Part shown: positions 35,701-47,700 of the stretch, one piece after another | How positions within the stretch are numbered: position 1 is the stretch's first letter | Layout of the letters: the number at the start of each line of letters is the position of its first letter | Assembly: GCF_026151205.1 (NCBI RefSeq) | Contig: NC_087081.1 | Coordinates: 16,108,837-16,172,836 of the forward strand | Source: Bolinopsis microptera | Taxonomy: Eukaryota > Ctenophora > Tentaculata > Lobata > Bolinopsidae | DNA: 64,000 nucleotides | Direction: 5' to 3' | The notes under the pieces: model-generated | What the model saw: the letters and a program-made list of their open reading frames with translations, nothing else | What the model was told of the DNA's origin: nothing | Database searches by the model: none | Translations under genes and position numbers: made by a program

Positions 35701-38700
35701 TTGATAACTAAATCTGGTATTCCTATATTAGCAGGGGATTTCAACTTTCATGTAGAGGATCCAGACTATTGGGCTAAACAATTCATGGCACTCTGTCATT
35801 CAAAAGGCTTGAAGCAGCATGTTTCCTCACCAACACACATCTCTGGCGGCACACTGGACCTAGTGGCTAGTGCTAACATTGGAATCACCGGCTGACAACT
35901 TAAACATCACAGAGCTTGAAATTGTGGAAGACACGGGCACAACGTCAGATCACTTCCTGGTTAAGTTTAGTGCACCCGAGATTGATGTGTCATCAAAGCA
36001 GCCAAGTAAGGAACAAAAAAACAGTTCGTGAGTTTAGCAAAATTGATATTGATGCTTTCAAAGCTGACATTGTACTCAACATGCCATCTCCATCCCAGCT
36101 AACTAGTTTAGATGACGCAGTCGACAAATACGATTCTGTTATATCCTCAGTTCTTAATAAGCATGCACCAGCTAAGAACATCTATTTTATACCTGGTCGT
36201 AGTGACTGGTGGAATGAAAACTGCAATGATGCCCGTAAAAAGCGCAGAGCTGCTGAAAGACTCTGGAAGAAGCATAAAGGTATGGCTGATGCTCAAGATT
36301 ATAGAGAAATCTACAGGGAAGCTTGTGTAGATACTACCTTAATCATCTCTAGAGAACGAAATCGCTATTATGAGAAACGACTTACAGATGCTAAAGGAGA
36401 TCCAAAAGCTACATACAGAATTATAAATAACCTTCTGGATAAAGATCTTTCTCGGAAGTCCCCTTCTGGGCCTACGCATCAAGCAGTTGCAGAAAGTCTC
36501 AAAAACTACTTTGACGATAAAGTAAAGAAGATTTATGGGTCTATCTCAGAGGAAAACCTGTCCAGTGCTGATAGTCAATCTGAAGACAAACCTTGTGTAA
36601 AAGAGTTAGAGATGCCTAATGATACACATAGTTCTCTACCATGCTCTGCTACAGCTTTCAGATTAGTTACTCGATCAGAGGTTCTTTCCCTGATTACTAA
36701 GACGATGAATAATAAGTCGTGTGAACTCGATCCTCTTCCAACATGGCTCCTCAAGCACTGTCTCGATGAATTGCTCCCTCATATCACCCTCATAGTTAAC
36801 CTATCCCTCCAAGAGGGCTATTTTCCACATGCTCTGAAGTCTGCTATAGTACGACCAGTCCTAAAGAAAGCCTCTCTAGATGCAGACGACTTGAAAAGCT
36901 ATAGACCTGTGAGTAACCTCAGTTTTATTTCCAAGGTTATAGAAAAGTGTGACCACTCACAGTTTTCCGAGTACCTAAATAAGAACAATCTTTTCGCAGC
37001 AAATCAATCAGGTTACCGGAAAAACATGAGCTGTGAAACTGCAGTGCTCAAGGTACATAATGATATTCTCCTCCAAGTTGACAAGAAGAGTCATACTGTT
37101 CTTCTTCTTCTTGACTTGTCAGCTGCATTTGATACCATCAATCACAAAAGACTTTTGAGACGACTCGAACATAGCTATGGATTTAGTGGTATTATTCTTC
37201 AATGGGTTGCAAGCTACCTGTCAAATCGATCCTTTATCGTTGGTGTTAAGGGTGAATATTCCTCTCTCTGTGACCTCGAGATTGGAGTTCCTCAGGGCTC
37301 AATTCTTGGTCCTATATTTTTCATCCTTTACACTAAACAGCTACAAGATATTGCAAGTATGCATGGTCTCCAAATCCATCTATATGCTGATGATACTCAG
37401 ATATACTTCTCATTTGATCCTAAAAAAGACATGGCCATTGAATCTATGAAGAGCAAATTGAAAGAATGTTTCGAGCACATCAAATCATGGATGAGTGAGA
37501 ACTACCTGAAACTCAACGACAATAAAAGTGAGATAATCGAGATCTCTACAAACTCCAAAGCCCCAAAACAAGTTGAATTCAATCTTGACAGCATATGCTC
37601 CATTAAACCTACCAAGTCAGCAAAGAATCTGGGATTCATTTTTGACAACCATCTCAATTTAGAGGCACAGATCAACAACGTTGTCAGAGTTTGCTATGTA
37701 AATCAGCGAAATCTTGGCAGAATAGGTTCCAAACTGAGTAAGGAGCTCAAAATCCAAATGGTACACGCTTCAATTCATTCCATTCTGGACAATGGAAATG
37801 CTACTTATGGTGCCCTTTCTGAAAGACTTCTCCAGAAACTTCAAAAAGTGCAGAATACTGCTGTGAGATTCATATTCGGACTTCACGGGAAGTTGAGACA
37901 GGAGCCCATCACACCCTATATGATTGAATTACACTTCTTACCTGTAGCAATGCGAATCAAATTCAAGATAGCGTTACTGGTTTTCAAGTGCCTAAACGAT
38001 TGTGCTCCTGATTATCTAAGGACAATGGTCAAAATTAGGGACACTAGTAAACATCATGTCAGAATGGACCATGACTTCTTCCTACTGGAACGCCCTCCTT
38101 TATCAAGGCTGAGGGCTACAGCTGGTGCTTTCTCCCACACTGCTCCTAAAATCTGGAATACACTTCCCTACTCACTACGCTCCATCTCTCGACTAGATGT
38201 TTTCAAGAAGGCTCTCAAGACCCATCTATTTCATCAAGCCTATCCTGTATGTGCGAACAGTATTTTTGGTGATTCAGTAGTCATGGACGCAGGACTTTAA
38301 GATCAATCTACAATTTATAAATTTGAATTTTTGATTAGAAACGGGACTACTAAGGTAAATTTATCTGCACCGCTTTGTTGGCCAGTATCAACTCCATTTT
38401 TTGGACTTTGGTCGCTTATACGGCCTAAGCGGTATACAAATAAAGCGTTATTATTATTATTATTATTATATAACGTGATGGAAATATTTTAAACGGGCAT
38501 ATCCTGTCCAAACCCGGGATGCACTAAATGAAGAATTCGTTGTAACTTTGTTTGAAAAGCATTAATACAGAACCTTCGAGAACTGCACTGGTAGATCTAG
38601 CGGTAAATCTCACTGTAACAAATTATGAAGCTGACTTGTGACAGCATCAAAATGTTTTCTTAACTCTTCTTGTTTGAGAGTTTGAGTTTTTGATATATCT

Positions 38701-41700
38701 GAAGTTAAGGTATTTTGAAAGTCTTTACATTGGAAATGTTAACATTGAACTGAACACTAGCTACACTGTGTGAAACGAGAGTACAATAGTTAAAACTGAA
38801 CAGGATTATAATACTCAACGTCTTAAGTACAGAAACATAGAACGTCAAACCACAAAACAATGTTTCTGGTACACTTGCACAAAGCCTAAAGGTTGATGTT
38901 ATAATGTTAGTTGGTTACTTAAAACTCTTGAAGCGTATTTTTATTTCAGAGGAAATCTGAGAGAAAAATGCAATAATGATTAACATAAATTATATAACAT
39001 AAATTATAAATTATAAAACTAACTTGGATCAACACATAGTGGTCGGGATATGTAGCTGTAAGTTATATCTTTATCACAAGTTATAACCTGTAGAAGTGCA
39101 GTGTTAGTTAGCAGGTTTTGCTAATTATTACCTCATTGCCATCATCAATCAAAAAGTCGGTTTCACAAATCTGACAAGTACAAGTTCAGTAAACTTACTC
39201 CTTCATAAATAAAAGACTCGCCTGATTGCCCTTAAGTTGAAGGCCCCCTTTGCAGAACACTGTGACGGGGGTACCGTATTTAACAGGGTATTTTGTGTAG
39301 GTTTCTAAGTCGTCCTCAAGTAGCATGTCAGTACACGTGTCTGAACGTTTTAGTTAATTAATACACTCTCAAATCTGTGAATTTACTACTGAATCTGTGT
39401 TTGACAATCAAATTTTATTTATCTCGATGCAGAATTTTCCAATGACGAAGGTGGCAACGAACTGTTTAAAACTAAAAAGAAGCTTGTATCATCTTGATAA
39501 GAAGCTGAAATCGTACCTATCTCACACGTAGGAGTTTCCTCAATAACAAAGGTTTTATCTTTAATACAAGTAATAACACTGCTGCCCACGAGCCGGTGCC
39601 CTGGAATGCAGCTGATGTCAAGCCTGGTTCCTACCACCACCGGGAATGCTATCTCTGTCCGGATATTCGGAATGTCCGGCATGGACACACATTTGTCTGG
39701 AATGTTGTTGAGCGTTAGAATACATGATCGTGAATTATTTATAAATATTAATAAAAACGTCCTGTTTAAAATAAAATATAGTGATTTAAATACCACTAGT
39801 TATATTTTTACACTGTCAAATGTTTATTAAAGCACTAAAAATATCACGCCAATATTCACTAACCTACAATACACTGCGGGGGGAGGGGGGGGGGCACTAA
39901 TAATATCACGCCAATATTCACTAACCTACAATACACTGCGGTGTTTGGTCATACTGGAATTTAGAACCCTTGACACAAGTCAGCACATTGTCTCCAATGA
40001 GGGTGTATTTTGGGATGCAGTTTATTGTAACTGTATCTCCATAGTTGACAGGAAGAGGAGCACTTGTCTGTATGTCTAGTATATCACTAGGTAGACTTGT
40101 ACAAGTATCTGATGGGTAGAGGATGTTATGTTGTTGTTATGTGGTTGTTATGTGGTTGTGAACACTACTAAAGCCTTCGTGTTATCAAGGCCTCTTCCAT
40201 GGTTGTGGTATTGCATGTCGCTCTCTCTAAAGTGATGATAAAAATCGAACTGTCGAAACAATCACTTATCTTGAATCAATGCTCGAGCAGGGAGCAATTG
40301 TACAGTTGATAGATTGATACATTTATTGATTAATACCTAGTTAAAATTAATCTTTTCTATGAACTCATTTTAAAGATCCTGAGAAAAAGTTCTCACCTAT
40401 AGTACAGACAGGTTCACTTTTATTAGTGAACTTGTTAAAAGTAACACAAGTCAACATTAAGCTTTAAGTTCTCACCTACAGCACAGACAGGTTCACTTTT
40501 ATTAGTGAACTTGTTAAAAGTAACACAAGTCAACATTAAGCTTTAAGTTCTCACCTACAGCACAGACAGGTTCACTTTTATTAGTGAACTTGTTAAAAGT
40601 AAGACAAGTCAACATTAAGCTTTAAGTTCTCACCTACTGTACAGACAGGTTCACTTTCATTAGTGAACTTGTTAAAAGTAAGACAAGTCAACATTAAGCT
40701 TTAAGTTCTCACCTACTGTACAGACAGGTTCACTTTCATTAGTGAACTTGTTAAAAGTAAGACAAGTCAACATTAAGCTCTAAGTTCTCACCTACAGTAC
40801 AGACAGGTTCACTTTCATTAGTAAACTTGTTAAAAGTAACACAAGTCAACATTAAGCTTTAAGTTCTCACCTATAGTACAGACAGGTTCACTTTTATTAA
40901 TGAACTTGTTAAAAGTAAGACAAGTCAACATTAAGCTTCCTGAAGTGAGAGTGTGACCAGGTTTACAGTTCACGTATACTTCACCCCCTCTTCTAACCGG
41001 GAACTCAGTGTCAGTCCACAGGTTCTTGTCAGCTGGGATATCCGTACAAGTATCTGTGTGAGGAGGTGTTATGTGGTTGTTATGTGGTTGTTATGTGGTT
41101 GTTATGTGGTTGTTATGCGGTTGTTATGTGGTTGTTATGTTGTTGTTATGTGGTTGTTATGTGGTTGTTATGTGGTTGTTATGTGGTTGTTATGTGGTTG
41201 TTATCTGGTTGTTATCTGGTTGTTATCTGGTTGTTATGTGGTTGTTATGTGGTTGTTATGTGGTTGTTATGTGGTTGTTATGTGGTTGTTATGTGGTTGT
41301 TATGTGGTTGTCAGCTGGGATACCCGTACAAGTATCTGGGTGAAAAGGTGATTTAACTGCTCTGTCAAGAAGGTATACAATTTCTAAAAGTTATCATTTC
41401 CCCAAAAAATCTTTTATGTTTATGTTAATAATCCTTAATCAATGATGAATTATTATCTCCCACCCAAAACTCTATCTTCATGGTCATCCGATCACTGTTA
41501 ACATTCCAGAAGGCAGGGAACTTAAAGAGTAAAACACACAAGGGTACATAAAGCTTAAAACCACAAATTGTAGTTCCAACCTGGTTCGAAACAAAGTGGT
41601 TTCTCCTCGAAAGTGTACGAAACATCCCTTTGACACGTGATCATATCGCTGCCCTTCTGTTCAACAATAGAATCAGGATGATGACAAGTAACAGTGACCA

Positions 41701-44700
41701 CGTCACCGTGAGTTACAGGGAATTGTTGGCTTGTCTTGAGGAATGTTATGTCTGGAGGTAATCCCGTACACTTGTCTGTGATGTTAAAAAGAGTTGTACT
41801 GGTCCTTAATTGTATTAAATCAAGGATTAATTGTATTAAATCAAGGATTAATTGTATTAAATCAAGGATTAATTGTATTAAATCAAGGATTTAAAGCAAT
41901 GCGGTGGTGATTAAGTAAATATCCACAACTATACAGTTTGTAAGTAATCAATGATGATGATATTGAAAAACCTTCCTTGATAATATTAATTCGATGGTAA
42001 TCTGTAAATCTGCCTTACAAATCATTTCACTAAGGGCACAACCTGCACTTGTCCAACTGTAGCAATGCAATTAACATAACGTGACTATCTTATAAAGAAG
42101 TATTGTTATTCCTGCCACTTAAAACTGAAAAGTCTACTCACGTTCAAGGCATTTAGGCTGTGTGTTATACTCTGTTCCCTTTATACACGTGATCACTTCA
42201 TCTCCCTCGACATAGTGCGCGTCTCCACAGGTCACTGTGACCACTTTACCATACTCTACAGGGAACTTAGTCGAGGTGGACAGGACTTCAATATCAGGAA
42301 GTGAAGTGCATGTTTCTGGGGGGGAATATTTAAATTAATTGCTAAGTATTAATTACTTTATTATCTAATTAGTTAATCGATTGGTGTTAACTGTTCGTTT
42401 ATGGCTGGGCAGTGGAACTTAGGCGGAATGCACTGAAGCTTTGTTAAGGCACACTAACGTAGTGTTATTATCACAACATATCAGAACATCGTTTGCAACA
42501 TTTTCCCTGCTATTTTCAATTACATACACTATCAAGTGGCCAGAAGAAGTTTACATCTGCAAAAAAACTGCATTTTAATGAAATAAATGAAAATCGCTCT
42601 TTAACCTAAGTTACATACCTGGCACACAAGCAGATTGCAGTTCATTTGGTTTGTTACCAGGTGAACATATTGAACATTCCGTCATATTATCACTACGGTA
42701 TGTCCCTACTCCGCAAGGATCTTAAGGAATTTGTTAATGCTATTTTTATTATTATGGTAATGCGTAGGTATACATTATGCAACATATTAATAATGTTGTC
42801 TTGCTCTAAATTTTAAGTGTCATCTCATTCGACTGAGTGATTGTAATTAGCATCAAACAACTTTTTCATTTCTTCTAAAATTCAAGAAAGTATTACATAC
42901 CACAGCCTGATTTATCTTTGTTGGAAACAGTGCCAGCTTTGCATTCAGAACATACCACAGCTGCACTACTTTTAGTAACGTAGGTGTTTACAGAACATGG
43001 AGTGCATTTACCATCGTCAGTTTTATAATATCCTCCGCTGCAAACCACTGAACAGGATTGTTCGGTTACGATACGAATAAAAATCATGAGTTTTAATGAA
43101 ATGTAAAATCCAGATTGGAATATTATTTATGATTCGCATATCTAAAATGTTTTCTTTTACTGAAATTGCAGTAAAATAAAAATTTAAGCGTAATGTAACA
43201 GTAATCGTTACTGTTGGATAAATTTATAAGTCAAATATAACATACTGAAAAATGGTTTGAATACAATAAATACAACATTGTAACTTGAGTTGATGTTGTT
43301 CATTGCGTCTAACCTACCAGGTTTTACTCTGTAGAAACCAGATAAGGTATCTGATTCAGCCACACTCAGTTTGGTTGCTTCCCCATTACTGACCCAGTAT
43401 TTCTCCCACTCGTTAGAGGTGCAGCTTTCATCAGAAAACACATAGTTCAGGATTTCAAGGTTCATGCATTGTATCAATACTCCTGCTTCAGTTCGAGTAA
43501 AGGTGCAGATATCGCTTTCACTTTTGGTGCCATCGAATGGTAGATTCTCCACTTTGTCACTATGACAATATTTCAGTTGGTAATCTACCTCCGTGGAGTA
43601 AAGACCTTCCAATCTGAGGTGTCCGGTCAACTCGTTCTTATCATTGCTGAAATGTAATTCCAGGATTGTCTTTACTTCATCAGCAACATTATTGAGTCTT
43701 ATTTGTAAAGGGGTCTGAGTCCAGGTTAGGTCTTGGAGGTTTGTGCGTCGAACAGGTATCCAACCTATAGGAGATTAATTGTGTGTTAATTGTTAAACAG
43801 TAAAACAAGTCAAGTAAACCCTTTTCAATACCACAGAATCTGGTTCAAAATTATTGTATAATTAGTATAATTAGTATAATTAGTATAATTAGTACAGGGT
43901 GGGCCAAAAGTCAGTACCCATACGTTGGCCTTAATAGCTCCGCCGTGTTTTATATTTGAGAGCTGTTGTTTTGCAGATGGCATACTGTACTTACTGGTTC
44001 GAGGATTCCGTCGTCAAAATTTGAAAATTCGAATATTTTAGACCACGCCCATTCAATATTAAAACCCCTATATTGTTTTCTCTGAACATGCTGAACGCCT
44101 AATTTTTTCAGAAACGGTAGATTATCAAATGTTGCATATGATCTGAAAACATGAGGCAAAACGGATTAGAAATGACGAAGTTATCAAGCATTTTCTGTAT
44201 CTCGTTAACAATATTGACTGGGTGATTATGTGACACCGTGACACGACACCTTAATTAGGCACCCTTAACAATTCCCATAATGTTTAACAGGGTAGTTAAG
44301 GGGGGGCACCTTATCACGTGATTAGGTAAACCAATCACCTGATCACACGTAATGAATAAACTCGTTATGCTTCATATCTCGGTCATCTGAGAAGCTACAG
44401 TTCTAATTCTTTCAGGACAAACGTAATTCGAATGGCCAAACACAATTCAATATCATTTAGCTTGATCCGACTATCCAAACTATCAAATAAATGTGAAAAT
44501 GAACCTCCATTTGAAAAAAATGAACGCGAATATTTTTCGAGTTGACAAATTCCTCGAACCAGTGGTGGTACTAAGTCATACCAGAAAGAAGTATTTAAAT
44601 TGGGCACTCGGTGACTGAGCTATAAAGGCCAACGTATGGGTACTGACTTTTGGCCCACCCTGTATAATTAGTATAATTAGTATAATTAGTAATACCAAAA

Positions 44701-47700
44701 GCGCAAGTTTGAAAACGCACAACATTGACAACATACCAGATTTTGGACGAAAGTAATCGGAGGTATCCAACGAATAACGCGCTATAATAGCCACTATGTT
44801 TCCTTCCCATAAAGACCTCCCATTTTTCCATGTGGAGTTCCACAAGGGGCACTCAGATATATCGTAATCTAAAACTTCCAACCCGTTGCACTCATATTTC
44901 ACCCCTTTTTCTGTTCGTGTGATTGTCCATATTTTCTCTTGCTCTGTAGGAAGCTCAACTGGAAATATTGTTGCATCTCCACAAGAACCTATCAAGTATT
45001 TAATCGGATTTGAGAAGAGCACTCGAACACTCCGTTGAGCTCCGTCCTCATTTTGCAGGAACACGGCGAGCCATTTGTTACTTCCTTTAGCAATGTTCGT
45101 TTTTATTTGCAGAGGTGTTGCTTCCAAATCAAAATTATAAGTTGTTCCTTTCTTGATTTCTAACCAATCTAATGAAATTAACAATGGTATTAATTAAATG
45201 ATTGTTTAACATCTTTATCTCTTGTCTTAAAAGGATTTAACAGCAACCACTTGGTAAACTAATAACAATTTTTGTTTCGCAATCTGGGCACATGTTTTTA
45301 AGCCAGCTAAGTGTCAAAATAATCGGTCTACAATATTGAAGTGAGAAGAAATATAAGAACCATCTTACCGCAGAAAGTGTTATCTTCGTTAACTGATGTT
45401 CCTTCAGCACATGGTATACATGAAGATGCTCCTTCATAACTGTAACTGTTATCAGGGCAAGGTGTACATTGTGACATTTCACCAGTCATGTATGTTCCAG
45501 CTTCACATGGTTCTGTTAATAAATACAGTTAGCTAAATCTTCAACCGAACATCAATTGTTACGATAATATAATAAAGAAAGGTTTTTCTGAAAATATATC
45601 CTTATTTTACAATTATACAAAAATTGTAAAATTTATTTATCAAATATAACAAACTAGAAACCCGCTAGTCGAAAGCTACAACTACAAATCCAAAGGGTAT
45701 AGAATCCTCTAAATCAAATAAAAATAGCATAGTACTCACTGACAAAGAAACAGGACCTGAAAGCGGTATACCAGCCACCATGCTCCGTGACACTAACAGT
45801 GTTCACCATGTAACATTTTCTAGTGGACATGTTAGCAGGACCAGTCACTACTGCCTGGCAATTCTGTTCTTTCTCACACCACGCAATACAGTCATCATCA
45901 TTGATTCTTGGTTTCTCAGCTATTATCGAAGATTCTGGAACCTTACCTAGATCAGGCTGCCAACAATCTGGAACGATTTAGTCGGTTTAAATGAAATATC
46001 ATGTTACAGAAATCTTTTAGAAGTATGATTATAATGATATATAATATAATCCATTTATAAACAAATTTATCGTTTAAACCAAGATCAAAACATCACACAA
46101 TATTATAAATTAAGAAGCCTATGTACCTTTGGCTGTAACGACAACCACTTCAGATACCGAGATAACTCCCTTAGCCTTCGTCAACATCACAACATCTCCA
46201 AACATATTGCAGACAATAGTGTAGATCTGATCTGTCTGCCTCAGTTTATAGCTGAGCTTTAGCAGTCCGCACAGTGTGACACTATCCTCTATCCCAACTG
46301 ACACATCCACATTGTTATGAGGATCCACACAGTCTTCTCTGAACTGTTCCTCGCTCTGTCCACAGTTTGAAGGAAACCAGTCCTTGTAGAACTGATAGTA
46401 GATAACCACCTGAGGAATTTGTTTCCTTTTGAATCAATCAAACTAGATGAATTGTTGTAAATACTGAGATCAAACTATCAATCTACAGGCTATCGTCAAA
46501 CATGTTGCAAGGCGTCATCTTCAGTGACATAAGCCCTCAAATTATTTGTTATATAGAAGTGTTGAAAGTATTAAAAGATAGATAACCACCTTGTTGATGA
46601 AGACTGGTGTATCAAATTCCAGTTTTAGCCAGCCTGCTCCATCGTTAGTTTCAGTGGCAGACATTGTGGCGATGTTCTGATCAGTAGCATAGCTACCCTC
46701 CTTATCATCCAGAGTTCTGCCTTGAGTTACTTTGGAGGGTACAACTTCTCCAGGTAATATCGCTCTAACTGAGGGGTTTCTGGTGTTATTCTCCAGGTAA
46801 TATCGCTCTAACTGAGGGTTTTGTAGTGTTATTCCCTAGCTCATGTGTTAGAAACCTTACACAGTTACTATGTCTCTATCATTATATTATGCTATATTGT
46901 CACGTGGTTTTGGAGAAACTATATTGTTTATATGGCATTTGGTTATTGGTAACATGATGCCTTTCAAAATCCTAGACAGCTCTTTTTCATAGAATAAATT
47001 CGTATTCACTACTCACTACTCACTACTCACTACTCACTACTCACTACTCACTACTCACTACTCACTACTCACTACTCACTACTCACTACTCACAACTCAC
47101 TACTCACTACTCACTACTCACTACTCACTACTCACTACTCACTACTCACTACTCACTAACCTAAATCAGAGTTAACACAGTTGTATCCTCCAATTGGGCA
47201 TCTAGTAAAAGCATTGTCTTTACAGTTGCGACTTTCGAACATTATCGGTCTGCACCCTGTTTCACATCCTGTGTTCTGCTTATTCGTTTTGCAGCAGTAT
47301 TCTCCACTTCTATAGACAAATGGGTAGTTGTCGGGGCAAGCTGAAATCAAAGTGTTTCCTAGTCTTTTTTAGTGTTATTTCATAATTTTGAAATTATCTC
47401 CCCATATATTTTAAAAATAATTAAAATCAATTTGAAACCAAAAATATTGAACTGTTATTATATTTTCTTGATTTCTGCTGTTAATGCACCAAATATTTCA
47501 AAGCTTTACCTCCAAACCCAAAGATCTCTATCTCGGCTATGGAGGGCGCATGTTGTCCCACCCCAGTCTTAGCTTGACCAGTCACCATCACCTGATCACC
47601 CACCACACCATCACAATCCAGTGTATATGTCTGAGCTGCTTCAGTGACTTCCGCTGCTACCTTTATCACGCCGCACTCTGTCACTTTCCCGGTTGCTGTC

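Larger units (their letters stand above)
32340..38465 (+). mobile_element. CR1/L2-type LINE, ORF1 plus ORF2, split by a DNA transposon
   Basis: ORF1 begins in the open frame at 32373 (5' end probably truncated), is broken at 32687, and resumes at 34805 with three zinc knuckles ([27 protein letters not shown] and a longer C..C..H..C). ORF1 ends TGA at 35249-35251, overlapping the ORF2 ATG at 35248. ORF2 has the endonuclease ([33 protein letters not shown]) and RT ([29 protein letters not shown]), then a CR1/L2-like C-terminus ([17 protein letters not shown]). Two frame breaks (about 35893 and 36027) disable it. The 3' end is the (TTA)n microsatellite tail, 38450-38468. Confidence 0.92.

Noticed and set aside
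40953-41356. Plus-strand Val/Cys/Tyr-rich ORFs in three frames
   Set aside because: Products of the 11-bp VNTR. The genuine coding sequence here is the minus-strand sushi exon.
43950-44159. Transposase remnant inside the mariner-type element
   Set aside because: The 69-codon ORF shows no DDE/D motif or helix-turn-helix that I can recognise; the element is treated as non-autonomous.
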